A DNA stretch of 64,000 nucleotides from Bacillus sp. NTK034 (GTDB lineage: Bacteria; Bacillota; Bacilli; Bacillales; Cytobacillaceae), in NCBI RefSeq assembly GCF_017303275.1, contig NZ_JAFKOJ010000013.1, positions 24,702-88,701 of the forward strand, read 5' to 3'. The translations under genes were made by a program, and so were the position numbers. Each line of letters opens with the position of its first letter. The stretch's first letter is position 1. Below, one piece after another: positions 41,697 to 50,876 of the stretch. The notes beneath the pieces are model-generated. The model searched no databases. It was not told the DNA's origin and saw only the letters and a program-made list of their open reading frames with translations.

Positions 41697-42263
41697 CTAT
41701 GCTGGTTTCACATACTCTTCGAAAATACTTGCCAGCCTTTCCTTCATTTCCTCTTCCGTTACAACTAGGCTATGGCTGCCCATTTTTGTTTTAAGAATAA
41801 GTTCAAAGCCTTCATTTACTTCTTGAGAAAAACCATAGTATTTATGATCAAGATCGATTTTTTTGAAATGGAAGGATTGCAGCTTATTCCATGGAATAAA
41901 CTTGCTTCCGCTTATAAAGCCGTCATCATAGACTGCAAATACATTCAGCAGATCCCTGGCATTGATTAGAGGGATAAACAGCAGATAGAGATACGTCCAG
42001 CTGAATTTCATATTATATTTTCCGAATATAAACATAGCGATTAGAAAAACCAGCATGACAGCATACATCGTTAGTCCCAGCTTATTTTTTGAGATAACAG
42101 GTGCATCTGCAGATTTCTGGGGGAATTTCCTTACGGTTTTCAGGTCCGTCTTGTCAAAAGGAATAAGGGCTGTTTTCTTCTTCATTTTCGTTATTAAAAT
42201 GATGTAATGATAGCTGTAATAGATAACAATTAACAGAAATAGAACCTCGAAAATTAATTTCAT
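41697..42263 (-). CDS. Membrane protein with PH-like C-terminal domain (DUF5673-like)
   Basis: A 188-aa protein. One N-terminal helix (residues ~3-25), then a hydrophilic stretch, two helices (~63-105) and a C-terminal region SKFIPWNKLQSFHFKKIDL ... FELILKTKMGSHSLVVTEEE typical of bacterial PH-like (DUF5673/YdbT) domains. The start is ATG 42263 after AGGAGG with eight bases between. Unknown role, perhaps membrane-associated scaffold. Confidence 0.65.
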   Translation of the reverse strand: MKLIFEVLFLLIVIYYSYHYIILITKMKKKTALIPFDKTDLKTVRKFPQKSADAPVISKNKLGLTMYAVMLVFLIAMFIFGKYNMKFSWTYLYLLFIPLINARDLLNVFAVYDDGFISGSKFIPWNKLQSFHFKKIDLDHKYYGFSQEVNEGFELILKTKMGSHSLVVTEEEMKERLASIFEEYVKPA

Positions 42264-42371
42264 CAAACCCGCCTCCTTAATAATCTTTACGTTTAACCAA
42301 AAGAAAAAGTTTCATCTCTATAAGAAATGTCAAATTTATGATTGTGAAAACAAACTAATTCGAATATAATC

Positions 42372-42393
42372 TAATTAGATGATTATCTAATTA
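42372..42393. promoter_or_regulatory. Palindrome upstream of the MFS gene, possible operator
   Basis: TAATTAGAT-GATT-ATCTAATTA, perfect 9-bp arms, 60 bp before the MFS start. Such AT-rich dyads are common MarR or TetR sites; no regulator gene is adjacent. Confidence 0.5.
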
Positions 42394-42452
42394 TTTTTTT
42401 TGTTAGTAAATTAGACATATATCGAATTAACACTCACTGAGGTGCGGAAAAA

Positions 42453-43676
42453 ATGACGAATTGGACTGTATGGAAACAGGAAAAAAATTATCAAAAGCTC
42501 TTTTGGGCTGGCGTCATTAATGGAATCGGTAATCGATTCACACAGGTAGCGCTGCTTGCCCTGCTATACCACGTAACAGGTTCCGGAGTGGCGATCGGGC
42601 TGTTATTCGCCATTCGCATGGCACCTTTTTTCTTTATTGCGCCAATAGGCGGAATGCTCGCAGACCGTTTTTCCAAAAAAACCATTCTGGTGACAGTAGA
42701 CTTGTTGAGAGTGCCTGCGGTCCTGGGGCTGCTTTTCGTAGGGGAAGCAGGGGATTTATGGATTGTTTACGCAAGTGCATTCCTCATCTCAATGGGAGAA
42801 GCGATCTACTCCCCGGCCAGGATGTCTGCGATACCTGCTCTTGTAAAATCAGATAGACTCATATATGTGAACGCGATTGAACAAATCATGATCGGAGCCG
42901 TCCTCATTATTGGTTCAAGCACCGGAGGAATCCTTGCCTACTTTCTGGGAAACAATGCTGCTTTCATGCTTAACGGCCTTACCTTCCTGTTATCGGCATA
43001 TCTAATCTCAAGGATGGTTTTTCCGGCTGTTTCTGAGGAAAATAGGAAAAAAACGAAAACATCCGCTTCGGTTTCACCAGCGAGACTTATTCTTGGCTCT
43101 TCTGCACTGATTGCCTTTTTTATCATGATGCTGACCATGCCGCTCGCCAATGGAATTGACAATATTCTTGTAAGCATTTATGGGCTGGAAGTTTTTAATA
43201 TGGGAGAATTGGGCGTTGGGTTTATGTATGGCGCATTGGGGATTGGGCTCATTCTAAGTTCATTTTTTTCTCATATCATCAAGAAGGGCCTCCTGATACT
43301 CGCGATTCTCTTTATTGCTTTAGAAGGCACTGGCCATATTTTATTAAGCCTCGCACCAAGCTTTTATGCAGCACTTTTCACCGTTGTGCTGATCACCTTT
43401 GCGGGCGGCCTTGGCAACATATGCCTGGACACGGTCATGATGAAATTTATACCCCGATCCAAACAGGGAACCTTTTTTGGTTTAATGCAGATGGTTTCAA
43501 ACCTTTCACTGGCTATCTCCATGGGCACAGCAGGATTCCTGCTGGAGATTTTTGCTCCGAGGACTCTTAGCCTGATTATTGGCGTATCGTATCTTATTTT
43601 TACTATTATGTATGCACTTCTGTTTGCAAGAGTGGATCTTGTAAAAGAAAAGAGGGAGTTCATTAGGGGTATTTAA
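42453..43676 (+). CDS. MFS transporter (macrolide/siderophore exporter-like)
   Basis: A 407-aa protein with twelve membrane helices. GGMLADRFSKKTIL is the loop 2/3 motif; YSPARMSAIPALVKSD and FGLMQMVSNLSLAISMGTAG are the pattern of the MefA/EntS subgroup that exports macrolides or siderophores. Start ATG 42453 after GAGGTG nine bases away. Preceded by an AT-rich palindrome that may be an operator. Substrate unknown. Confidence 0.88.
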   Translation: MTNWTVWKQEKNYQKLFWAGVINGIGNRFTQVALLALLYHVTGSGVAIGLLFAIRMAPFFFIAPIGGMLADRFSKKTILVTVDLLRVPAVLGLLFVGEAGDLWIVYASAFLISMGEAIYSPARMSAIPALVKSDRLIYVNAIEQIMIGAVLIIGSSTGGILAYFLGNNAAFMLNGLTFLLSAYLISRMVFPAVSEENRKKTKTSASVSPARLILGSSALIAFFIMMLTMPLANGIDNILVSIYGLEVFNMGELGVGFMYGALGIGLILSSFFSHIIKKGLLILAILFIALEGTGHILLSLAPSFYAALFTVVLITFAGGLGNICLDTVMMKFIPRSKQGTFFGLMQMVSNLSLAISMGTAGFLLEIFAPRTLSLIIGVSYLIFTIMYALLFARVDLVKEKREFIRGI

Positions 43677-43742
43677 GATTTTGTTAAGTGTCTGAGTAAT
43701 GTTTGCACTATGATCTGGCTGGAAAGCTGATGTAACGCGAAG

Positions 43743-43853
43743 TGACCGATATAGTAGGAACCTGACCGATAACTATGGTGAGGTGACCGATAAAATAAAA
43801 ATCTGACCGATATCCATGGTGAGGTGACCGATAAAAAGGAAAATTGACCGATA
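43743..43853. repeat. Array of six TGACCGATA 9-mers at 20-21 bp spacing
   Basis: TGACCGATA begins at 43743, 43763, 43784, 43804, 43825 and 43845: steps of 20, 21, 20, 21, 20 bp. Every second spacer is (C)TATGGTGAGG or CCATGGTGAGG, giving a higher-order period of 41 bp. It lies between the MFS gene and the RND terminator and is the reverse complement of the array at 465-575. Confidence 0.92.
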
Positions 43854-43971
43854 TCCTCGCACATGATATGAAAATATTAAATATTGGCAGTAAAAGACAG
43901 CCCAAATTCAATGAAAAATTTAATCCCAACTAAAATCGCAGAAAAGAATAATTATAGCCCCTTAAAAGACG

Positions 43972-44009
43972 GAAAAGCCCTGCAGACTATTATATCCTGC
44001 AGGGCTTCC
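43972..44009 (-). terminator. Terminator of the RND pump gene
   Basis: AAGCCCTGCAG / CTGCAGGGCTT, 11-bp arms around 11 bases; tail TTTTCC on the minus strand. Confidence 0.85.
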
Positions 44010-44011
44010 TT

Positions 44012-47000
44012 TTAGTTTTCTTCGATTTCTCTGCGGTTCTTCTTAAACATTTTAGATAATACTTCGTACACGATTGGCACAATGATAAGAGTCAATAGCG
44101 TCGAACTTGTCAGACCCCCGATAACGGTAATGGCAAGACCTTTAGAGATTAGCCCTCCGCCTCCAGAGCCGATAGCCAATGGAATTAATGCACCAATTGT
44201 AGCAATGGCTGTCATCAGGATTGGGCGAAGTCGGGTTGCTCCCGCTTCCAGCACCGCTTCCCTCATGACCAGACCGTCACGTTCCATATGGATGATCCTG
44301 TCAACCAGAACGATGGCATTGGTTACGACAATACCAATTAGCATTAATAGTCCCATCATGACCGATACAGAAATGGTTTCACCGGCAATTAATAAGCCAA
44401 CGAAAGAACCAATAACGGCAAATGGAAGGGAGAAGAGAATCGCAAATGGCGCCACTCCTTCACGGAATGTAACGACCAGAATGAAGTACACAATCGCGAT
44501 GGCTGCAAGCATCGCAGCGCCAAGCTGTGTGAACGTCTCGGTCATATCTGCCTGAACACCCGCAACTCCGACTGTTACACCCTTAGGCAGATCCAATTCA
44601 TCAATTGCTTCATCTGTTTTAGAAGTAGCCTTTGTGATGTCATCACCTTTTACCGTACCTGACACAGTTGCGTAGTACTCGCCTTTACTGCGGGCAAGCG
44701 TACTATGAGTTGTACCTTCTTTCACTGTGACAAGCTCAGAAAGAGGCATAGTTGTACCCATTGCTGTCGGCACCTGTGTTGCCAGGATATCATCAATGGA
44801 TTTCGGCTGTTCCGCCTGCTCCTGCTGGACAATGACTTCAAGCGTCTCACCGTCTTTTTCAATCGTTGTCAGAACATCCTTGGTGTTTGACGGATTCAGC
44901 ATCATGACAATTTGTCCGGCTGTCAGACCGTACTGCAGCAGTTCATCCTGCTCAACATTGAAGGTATATTCAACAAAGGCGTCTTCTGCACTGGAAGAAA
45001 CGTCCTCCAATTCTTCATTTTCCTTCATTACGTCTTCTACCATTTTGACAGAGTCATTCAGTTTATCTAAATCTTCACTGTAGAATGTGTAGCTGACTTC
45101 ATTGGTTGAACCGGACATAGATGAGAAGTTCTGGCTCTTCCATTCACCTGATTGTCCGATATTAAACACATAATCTTCAATTTCTTCACGGACTTCAGGA
45201 AAATTATCCATTTCAGGGTCAAAGATCAGGTACATTAAGGCTCCGCCTGCTCCTCCGCCCATCATGGCAGCCATTTGATCCGCTTCTTCGGTTACAGATA
45301 TTTGAACGATGTCAATATCATCACGCTTCAGCATCTCTTCTTCTACTGCTTCAACGTTCTTTAAAGTTTCATCTTTAAGTTCTCCAGCTTCAGGCGTGTA
45401 AGTTAGATACATTACTTTATCTTCTTCACTGCCCATAAAGCTGAATCCGATCATTGGTGTCAGAGCTAAGCTTCCCGCCAGCAATACAACCGCAATGATG
45501 GAGGTAATAATCTTATGATTAAGAGACTTCTCAAGAATGCCTTTATACCATTTTGATAGCTTTCCAGCTTCTTTATGGCTGCCTTCCGTTTTTTCGCTGT
45601 ACAATTTCTTTCTAAACAGGAAGTGAGACAGCGCTGGAACGATTGTAATGGCCACAAGGAGTGAAGCGCCAAGTGCAAACGTCATCGTCAAAGCGAATGG
45701 CATAAACAGCTCGCCGACCATGCCTCCTACAAAAATGAGCGGTGCAAATACGGCAACCGTTACTAATGTTGAGGAAAGAATTGGCTTGAACATCTCTATC
45801 GTAGCTTCACGAATAAGAGCCCGCCCTGTTAGTTTTTCTTCTTTTAAATGCAGGCGGCGGTAAATATTTTCAACCACAACGATAGAGTCATCGATCACAC
45901 GGCCGATAGCAACCGTGATGGCTCCAAGCGTCATAATATTCAAGGTAATATTCATCCAGTTCAGCAGCAGCAAAGCCATGAAAATCGAAACTGGAATAGA
46001 TACGATTGAGATAATCGTGGATTTAAAATCACGCAGGAACAGCAAAATAATCAAGACTGCAATCAGCCCGCCAAACACGGCTTTTTCAATCATGGTTGAA
46101 ACAGACTCTTCAATCGGCTTGCCCTGATCAAGTGAAAGATCTATAACAAGGCCCTCGACCTTTTCTTTTTCTTCCTTGATTAATTCCTTGACGCTGTTGA
46201 CAACTTCAACGGTGTTTGCCTGCTGTTCTTTCACAATTTGGATCGCAATGGCATCATCACCATTTGTACGGGAAACGGATTGCACTCTGCCGACAGTATC
46301 AACCTCGGCAATGTCACTCAGCTTCACAAAAGGTGACTGGTTTTGTGCGGTTGGTGTTACCGGGATGAGCATGTTCTTTAATTCATCCTCGGTCATGAAC
46401 TTGCCGTCTACTGCGACAGCCTGCTCTCCTTCCTCAAACTCGTAAAGTCCCAATGATACAGCCATGTTGCTCGCCTGGATCATTTCCTTTACTTTATCTT
46501 CGGTCAGCTCAAGCTCAGCCAGTTTTTCTTCGTTGTATGTGAGCTGCACCTCTTCCACATGCTGACCAGTGATGGTCGCTGATGCTACACCCTCAATTTT
46601 CTCAATTTTTGGCAGTATGATATCTTCTACAGTTGAGGTTAACTCAATAATATCCTCTGATTTACTGCTTACGCTCAGTGCAGCAACCGGCATCATATTC
46701 ATGCTGATGGCCGTGATGGAAGGTTCCTGTGCTCCTTCCGGAAGCTCCACTGCATCAAGAGCTGATTGGAGAGCGCGCTTGGCTTCGTCCATATCAATAC
46801 CATATTCATATTCCACTTGGATATTTGACATGTTAGAATATGAATTTGAGTAAACTGATTTAACATTTTCAAGGCCTTCTACGGCTTTTTCAATTGGGAT
46901 GGAAACATCTTCCATCACTTTTTCAGGAGTCGCCCCCGGATATACGTCCATTACCATTAAGTAAGGAATTGAGACATCCGGAATGGTCTCCATATTCATT

Positions 47001-47095
47001 CGTGTACCTGAATAGATGCCAGATACCGTGATAATAATTGTTAACAGCCAGACTGCAAGTTTATTCTGCAGGACAAAATTCACTAAACCTTTCAC
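44012..47095 (-). CDS. RND family efflux permease, SwrC/YerP-like
   Basis: A 1027-aa AcrB/HAE1-type pump with twelve membrane helices and two large outer loops. N-terminus VLQNKLAVWLLTIIITVSGIYS, the SIPVSIFMALLLL region of TM4, conserved Asp of proton relay near AIGRVIDDSIVVVENIYR, and duplicated VTNAIVLVDRIIHM in the second half. In B. subtilis SwrC (YerP) gives surfactin resistance. A GTG at 47095 is used: the longer TTG frame would begin only a few bases from the -10 box of its own promoter. No outer-membrane partner, as expected for a Gram-positive. Confidence 0.92.
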   Translation of the reverse strand: MKGLVNFVLQNKLAVWLLTIIITVSGIYSGTRMNMETIPDVSIPYLMVMDVYPGATPEKVMEDVSIPIEKAVEGLENVKSVYSNSYSNMSNIQVEYEYGIDMDEAKRALQSALDAVELPEGAQEPSITAISMNMMPVAALSVSSKSEDIIELTSTVEDIILPKIEKIEGVASATITGQHVEEVQLTYNEEKLAELELTEDKVKEMIQASNMAVSLGLYEFEEGEQAVAVDGKFMTEDELKNMLIPVTPTAQNQSPFVKLSDIAEVDTVGRVQSVSRTNGDDAIAIQIVKEQQANTVEVVNSVKELIKEEKEKVEGLVIDLSLDQGKPIEESVSTMIEKAVFGGLIAVLIILLFLRDFKSTIISIVSIPVSIFMALLLLNWMNITLNIMTLGAITVAIGRVIDDSIVVVENIYRRLHLKEEKLTGRALIREATIEMFKPILSSTLVTVAVFAPLIFVGGMVGELFMPFALTMTFALGASLLVAITIVPALSHFLFRKKLYSEKTEGSHKEAGKLSKWYKGILEKSLNHKIITSIIAVVLLAGSLALTPMIGFSFMGSEEDKVMYLTYTPEAGELKDETLKNVEAVEEEMLKRDDIDIVQISVTEEADQMAAMMGGGAGGALMYLIFDPEMDNFPEVREEIEDYVFNIGQSGEWKSQNFSSMSGSTNEVSYTFYSEDLDKLNDSVKMVEDVMKENEELEDVSSSAEDAFVEYTFNVEQDELLQYGLTAGQIVMMLNPSNTKDVLTTIEKDGETLEVIVQQEQAEQPKSIDDILATQVPTAMGTTMPLSELVTVKEGTTHSTLARSKGEYYATVSGTVKGDDITKATSKTDEAIDELDLPKGVTVGVAGVQADMTETFTQLGAAMLAAIAIVYFILVVTFREGVAPFAILFSLPFAVIGSFVGLLIAGETISVSVMMGLLMLIGIVVTNAIVLVDRIIHMERDGLVMREAVLEAGATRLRPILMTAIATIGALIPLAIGSGGGGLISKGLAITVIGGLTSSTLLTLIIVPIVYEVLSKMFKKNRREIEEN

Positions 47096-47113
47096 TTGTG
47101 CACCTACCCTTAA

Positions 47114-47169
47114 TTGACTTGTTAGACTCAATTACATATAATAATGACTGATTGGTCATTTGTCAATCA
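47114..47169. promoter_or_regulatory. Divergent promoters and TetR operator of the RND/TetR pair
   Basis: Plus strand: TTGACT (47114-47119), 17 bp, TATAAT (47137-47142) for the regulator. Minus strand: TTGACA (47166-47161), 17 bp, TATTAT (47143-47138) for the pump. Between them AATGAC-TGATTG-GTCATT (47143-47160) and TGATTG-N9-CAATCA (47149-47169) are dyads that would let one bound repressor block both promoters. Confidence 0.8.
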
Positions 47170-47189
47170 AAAAGGAGTGACACCATTAC

Positions 47190-48026
47190 ATGAACAAAAA
47201 GCAATTAATTATGGAAAGCGCACTTGAACTCTTTGCGAAGCAAGGATTTGAAGCTACCTCTGTACAGCAGATCACAGAGCACTCCGGTATATCCAAAGGA
47301 GCTTTCTACTTATCATTCAAATCAAAAGATGAATTGATCATGGCTTTGATTGATCATTTTATGGAGCAATTCATTTCAGATATTGACCACATAGTCAAAG
47401 ACCCGAATAACAATGGTGAAGAGCTTTTAGTGAAGTTTTTTTACACAACATTCCACTCCTTTCAAAAGCATTCAGACTTCGCCAAAATTTTCATTAAAGA
47501 ACAGGCGCATACATTCAACGAAGAACTGATATCAAAAGGGCGTCACTTTGACCAATTAATCGATGACATCACCCTTTCCATGCTTGATCAGTTATACGGA
47601 AAGACTGTCCAGCATACAAAATACGATTTAATCTATTGCATCAAAGGCTTTATGCATGTGTACTCTCATTTATTTTTATTTTTCAATGTTCCTTTGGATC
47701 TGGACCTTCTGTGCCGATCACTTGCGGAGAAGACAGAACTTCTTGCCAAGCATTCGACTATCCCGTTTATAAACGATGAGCTATACGAGATGTTCAGGAA
47801 GACGGGACATGAAGAGATGACTCACGGACAAATAATTGAAATTATGGAGCAAAAAATCGAGGAATTAGAAGACTCGATTGAAAAAGAATCCCTCATCCTG
47901 CTAAAGCAGGATGTGCAGGAGCGCAGCCTGAATCCTGCTATCGTAAAAGGGCTGATTACAAATATCAGAAACAACCCTCATTGCAGATGGATTGCTTATC
48001 TGCTTTTCCATTACTATGAGGTTTAA
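47190..48026 (+). CDS. TetR/AcrR family regulator, YerO-like
   Basis: A 278-aa repressor. The N-terminal HTH (residues ~5-50) reads ALELFAKQGFEATSVQQIT, with GISKGAFYLSFKSKDELI as recognition region. The rest is a large helical ligand domain. It is divergent from the RND pump with overlapping promoters and palindromes, the same pairing as yerO-yerP in B. subtilis, so local autoregulation and pump control are likely. The effector is unknown. Longer C-terminal part than usual TetR proteins (~200 aa), with an acidic coiled region. Confidence 0.9.
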   Translation: MNKKQLIMESALELFAKQGFEATSVQQITEHSGISKGAFYLSFKSKDELIMALIDHFMEQFISDIDHIVKDPNNNGEELLVKFFYTTFHSFQKHSDFAKIFIKEQAHTFNEELISKGRHFDQLIDDITLSMLDQLYGKTVQHTKYDLIYCIKGFMHVYSHLFLFFNVPLDLDLLCRSLAEKTELLAKHSTIPFINDELYEMFRKTGHEEMTHGQIIEIMEQKIEELEDSIEKESLILLKQDVQERSLNPAIVKGLITNIRNNPHCRWIAYLLFHYYEV

Positions 48027-48031
48027 ACAAT

Positions 48032-48069
48032 AAAAGGCAGAATGCATTTAGCAAGCATCCTGCTTTTTG
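48032..48069 (+). terminator. Terminator of the TetR gene
   Basis: AAAGGCAGaATGC / GCATcCTGCTTT stem and TTTTT tail. Confidence 0.82.
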
Positions 48070-48091
48070 TGTATTGTGTTAATATATTTTT

Positions 48092-48730
48092 TTATTTTTT
48101 TACTTTTGAAACAGTCAGCCCATCACCAATAGGAATAAGCACAGATTCCAATTGAGGATGGCTGGCCACTGTTTCATTAAATTTTTTCATAAATTCAGTA
48201 TGACGTTCAGGTTCAGCACTCTCGTCTGCTACAGTGCCTCTGGCCAGTACATTATCACAAACAATTAATGCTCCATTTTCCGCTAGTCTGATGCAATAAT
48301 TCAGATAGTTTTCGTAATTTTCTTTATCTGCATCGATAAAGAAAAAATCAAATTGTCTATTATCGCTAACAAGCTGTTCGAGACTTTGCAAAGCTGGTCC
48401 GATTAAATATGATACTTGACTGCCAAAACCAGCTTTAACTAGATTACTATTTGCTATATTTGCGTAGCTCTCCACCAGCTCAAGTGAAGTTAATTTTCCT
48501 GCCATATCGAATCCCCTGGCTAAACAAATTCCGCTATATCCTCCAAGCGCCCCGATCTCAAGGACATTTTTTGCCCCTGACATCGATACTAGCAGCGTGA
48601 GAAGCTTACCAGTAGAAGGAGATACAGAAATGGATCGCATACCATTCTCTTTTATGGAAAGAAGAACTTCCTCTAAAATATCATCCTGGCTATAAAAAAC
48701 TGAATCGATATATCTGTTAATTTGTTTCAT
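48092..48730 (-). CDS. Class I SAM-dependent O-methyltransferase (COMT/YrrM type)
   Basis: A 212-aa methyltransferase. Motif I is VLEIGALGGYSGICLARG (res ~61-78), the SAM acid is in LTSLELVESYANIA, motif with metal ligand Asp is FDFFFIDADKENYENYL, and IVCDNVLARGTVAD holds the second Asp/Asn ligands. This matches Mg2+-dependent catechol or tRNA 5-hydroxyuridine methyltransferases (TrmR/YrrM relatives). Substrate not settled. ATG with AAAGGGG upstream. Confidence 0.87.
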   Translation of the reverse strand: MKQINRYIDSVFYSQDDILEEVLLSIKENGMRSISVSPSTGKLLTLLVSMSGAKNVLEIGALGGYSGICLARGFDMAGKLTSLELVESYANIANSNLVKAGFGSQVSYLIGPALQSLEQLVSDNRQFDFFFIDADKENYENYLNYCIRLAENGALIVCDNVLARGTVADESAEPERHTEFMKKFNETVASHPQLESVLIPIGDGLTVSKVKK

Positions 48731-48801
48731 TCTCCTGCCCCTTTATTAGAAATTGATTATTTTTTCTTTCTCTTCTTTGGAATCTATCATTAAATTTCAA
48801 T

Positions 48802-48856
48802 AATAAGGGACTGCCAAAGGGTCAGTTTTCACTGACATTCTGGACAGCCCCTTTCA
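48802..48856 (-). terminator. Hairpin terminator of the siderophore-binding protein gene
   Basis: Long imperfect arms (AAAGGGGCTGTCCAG, then TGTCAGT with matching ACTGACCCTTTGG side) with a GAAA loop; tail TTATTATT on the minus strand, weaker than a normal T-run. Confidence 0.65.
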
Positions 48857-48860
48857 TAAA

Positions 48861-49898
48861 TTATTTCAACTCAGCTAAAACTTCTTCAATTTTAGCAAGC
48901 TCGGATTGTAAACCGCCTCCACTTAGATACCATAGTGGTCCATCTAAGTAAACGATTTTTTCATTTTTAAAAGCATCTGTTTTCTTAATGATATCATTTT
49001 CCATATCATCTTCAATATTAGAGTCGCCTCCAACAGCTGCTGTACGGTCAATTACAAATAGCACTTGTGGATTAAATTCCAGGATGGCTTCAAAACCGAA
49101 GTTAGAACCGTGAGAAGAAGACTCGATATCTTCTGTTACAGGCTTGAATCCATAAATGTCATAAATGTAGCCGAAACGGGAATTTGCTGCAAAACCAGAT
49201 AATTTACCTTCATTGTACATTGTTACTAAAGAGGTTTCGTAGTTTCCAGCTAAAGCTTTGATTTCTTCTAAAGCTGAATCAAATTTTGCCGTGTATTCTT
49301 CGGCTTCCGCTTCTTTACCAAACATTTTCGCCGCTAGATCTACAGAAGATTGGAATGTGTTCCAGTAGTCATCCTGAGAAGTACCAACAAACACGACAGG
49401 AGCGATTTCTTTTAATTCTTCATAGAAAGCTGACTGACGCCCAGAGATAAAGATAACATCCGGATCCATTTCAGCGATATCTTCAAGTAAAGGTTCCTTT
49501 AATCCACCAACGCTTTTATACTCATCAGAAGCGTATTTTTCAAGGTGAGCAGGCAGGGTAGAATCTTTTGCAACCCCAACAATTCCTTCAACACCTAGAG
49601 CATCTAATGTATCTAAGAACCCATAATCGAATACGGCAATTTTTTCTGGCATCTTTTCAAATTCTACATCTTCAAAATTAGTTGTACCACCCTCACTGCC
49701 TTCTGTTGAAGCAACCGTCGGAGAAACAGTCATTGGATATGCAGGGCTTCCTTCTGTTTCAGCTGCACTCGTTTCTTCAGATTGGCCTTCAGCTGCAGCT
49801 TTATCAGTTGGTTCTTCTTTTGAAGCTTCTTCGTTAGATCCACATGCGGCAAGCAATAATACCATAGCTGCTACCATCGCCAAAAATAGTTTTTTCAT
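48861..49898 (-). CDS. yclQ: Siderophore-binding lipoprotein, YclQ/FatB-like
   Basis: A 345-aa binding protein. Signal MKKLFLAMVAAMVLLLAAC with lipobox LLAAC; long Glu/Ser/Thr-rich linker to ~residue 75; then PBP fold: KIAVFDYGFLDTLDALGVE, DPDVIFISGRQSA and KIVYLDGPLWYLSGGG. This pattern matches YclQ, the petrobactin binding protein. Two Fur-like boxes lie upstream, so it can be expressed apart from yclNOP. Last gene of the transport set. Confidence 0.9.
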   Translation of the reverse strand: MKKLFLAMVAAMVLLLAACGSNEEASKEEPTDKAAAEGQSEETSAAETEGSPAYPMTVSPTVASTEGSEGGTTNFEDVEFEKMPEKIAVFDYGFLDTLDALGVEGIVGVAKDSTLPAHLEKYASDEYKSVGGLKEPLLEDIAEMDPDVIFISGRQSAFYEELKEIAPVVFVGTSQDDYWNTFQSSVDLAAKMFGKEAEAEEYTAKFDSALEEIKALAGNYETSLVTMYNEGKLSGFAANSRFGYIYDIYGFKPVTEDIESSSHGSNFGFEAILEFNPQVLFVIDRTAAVGGDSNIEDDMENDIIKKTDAFKNEKIVYLDGPLWYLSGGGLQSELAKIEEVLAELK

Positions 49899-49935
49899 CT
49901 TTCTTAACTCTCCCTTATTATTTATTTATTGATAT

Positions 49936-49972
49936 TGATTATCATTATCAACTATGATGATAATTATTATCG
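49936..49972. promoter_or_regulatory. Two Fur boxes upstream of yclQ
   Basis: TGATTATCATTATCA (49936-49950) and TGATAATTATTATCG (49958-49972) each match 14 of 15 positions of TGATAATNATTATCA. They are 22 bp apart and lie about 40-75 bp before yclQ. Confidence 0.85.
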
Positions 49973-50058
49973 AATAATCTTTATTAGTCAATAACTTTTT
50001 GTGAACTTTTTTAAATTATCTTCCAATTTTTCAAATATCTTACACGCAATAAGCTGAT

Positions 50059-50096
50059 CCCTGAAGAAATACGATAGATTTCTCCAGGGTTTTTTA
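50059..50096 (+). terminator. Terminator-like hairpin with T-run on the plus strand between yclP and yclQ
   Basis: CCCTGaAGAAAT / ATTTCTcCAGGG followed by seven T on the plus strand. The flanking genes are on the minus strand, so it faces the opposite way from them; on the minus strand it is only a hairpin preceded by A. Confidence 0.6.
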
Positions 50097-50108
50097 TTAC
50101 TTCAATGT

Positions 50109-50876
50109 TTATGTATGCGAATTAAAATAGACACAGATCCTGCAGCCATTCTGTTCTTGAATTGGAATATCCATATCATAGATTTCACGAAGCACATCAG
50201 AATTTATGATTTCATGGGTCGGCCCATTTTTCATCAGCCTGCCATTTTTTAACGCTACAATGCGATCAGAATAAACAGATGCAAAATTTATGTCATGCAA
50301 AACAATGACAACCGTCTTTCCTAGTTCATCAACTAATTTGCGCAAAATTTTCATAATTTGAACAGAATGCTTCATATCCAGGTTATTTAAAGGCTCATCC
50401 AGCAGGATATAATCCGTATCCTGCGCGATGACCATTGCTATAAATGCCCGTTGCTTTTGACCACCTGATAGTTCATCTAAATATTTGTCTTGCATATCAG
50501 CCAAATTCATGTATTCAATGGCTTGATCAACAAAATTTTCGTCCTCAGCTGTTAAACGCCCTCTTGAATAGGGATAACGCCCAAATGATACAAGCTCACG
50601 CACCGTTAATCTCACATTAAGGTAATTGGCTTGTTTCAATATGGATACTCTCTTTGCAAAGTCCGAAGACTTCCACTTTCTCACATTATTCTGATCGAGC
50701 AATACTTCACCTGTATCTGCTTCCAATAAACGGCTTACCATAGAAAGAAGTGTTGATTTACCAGCACCATTCGGTCCAATAAAAGAGGTTATGGCTCCCG
50801 GCTCAATTGTGACCGTAACATCCTCTACAACAGGCTTTTTACCAAATTGCTTTGTTAATCCTTTGATTTCAATCAT
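50109..50876 (-). CDS. yclP: Siderophore ABC transporter ATPase, YclP-like
   Basis: A 255-aa ATPase. Walker A GPNGAGKSTLLS, signature LSGGQKQRAFIA, Walker B YILLDEPLNNLDMK, switch VLHDINFA. Short FecE-type ATPase that powers YclNO. ATG overlaps the yclO stop (ATGA). Confidence 0.93.
   Translation of the reverse strand: MIEIKGLTKQFGKKPVVEDVTVTIEPGAITSFIGPNGAGKSTLLSMVSRLLEADTGEVLLDQNNVRKWKSSDFAKRVSILKQANYLNVRLTVRELVSFGRYPYSRGRLTAEDENFVDQAIEYMNLADMQDKYLDELSGGQKQRAFIAMVIAQDTDYILLDEPLNNLDMKHSVQIMKILRKLVDELGKTVVIVLHDINFASVYSDRIVALKNGRLMKNGPTHEIINSDVLREIYDMDIPIQEQNGCRICVYFNSHT

Noticed and set aside
43673..43929. Proteins of 63 and 73 aa with FYRSPHH and GYRSD repeats
   Set aside because: They are readings through the TGACCGATA array in two frames; periodicity reflects the DNA repeat.
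44012..47131. 1039-aa form of the RND pump
   Set aside because: Its TTG start would lie only a few bases beyond the -10 box and before the only ribosome site; GTG 47095 fits.
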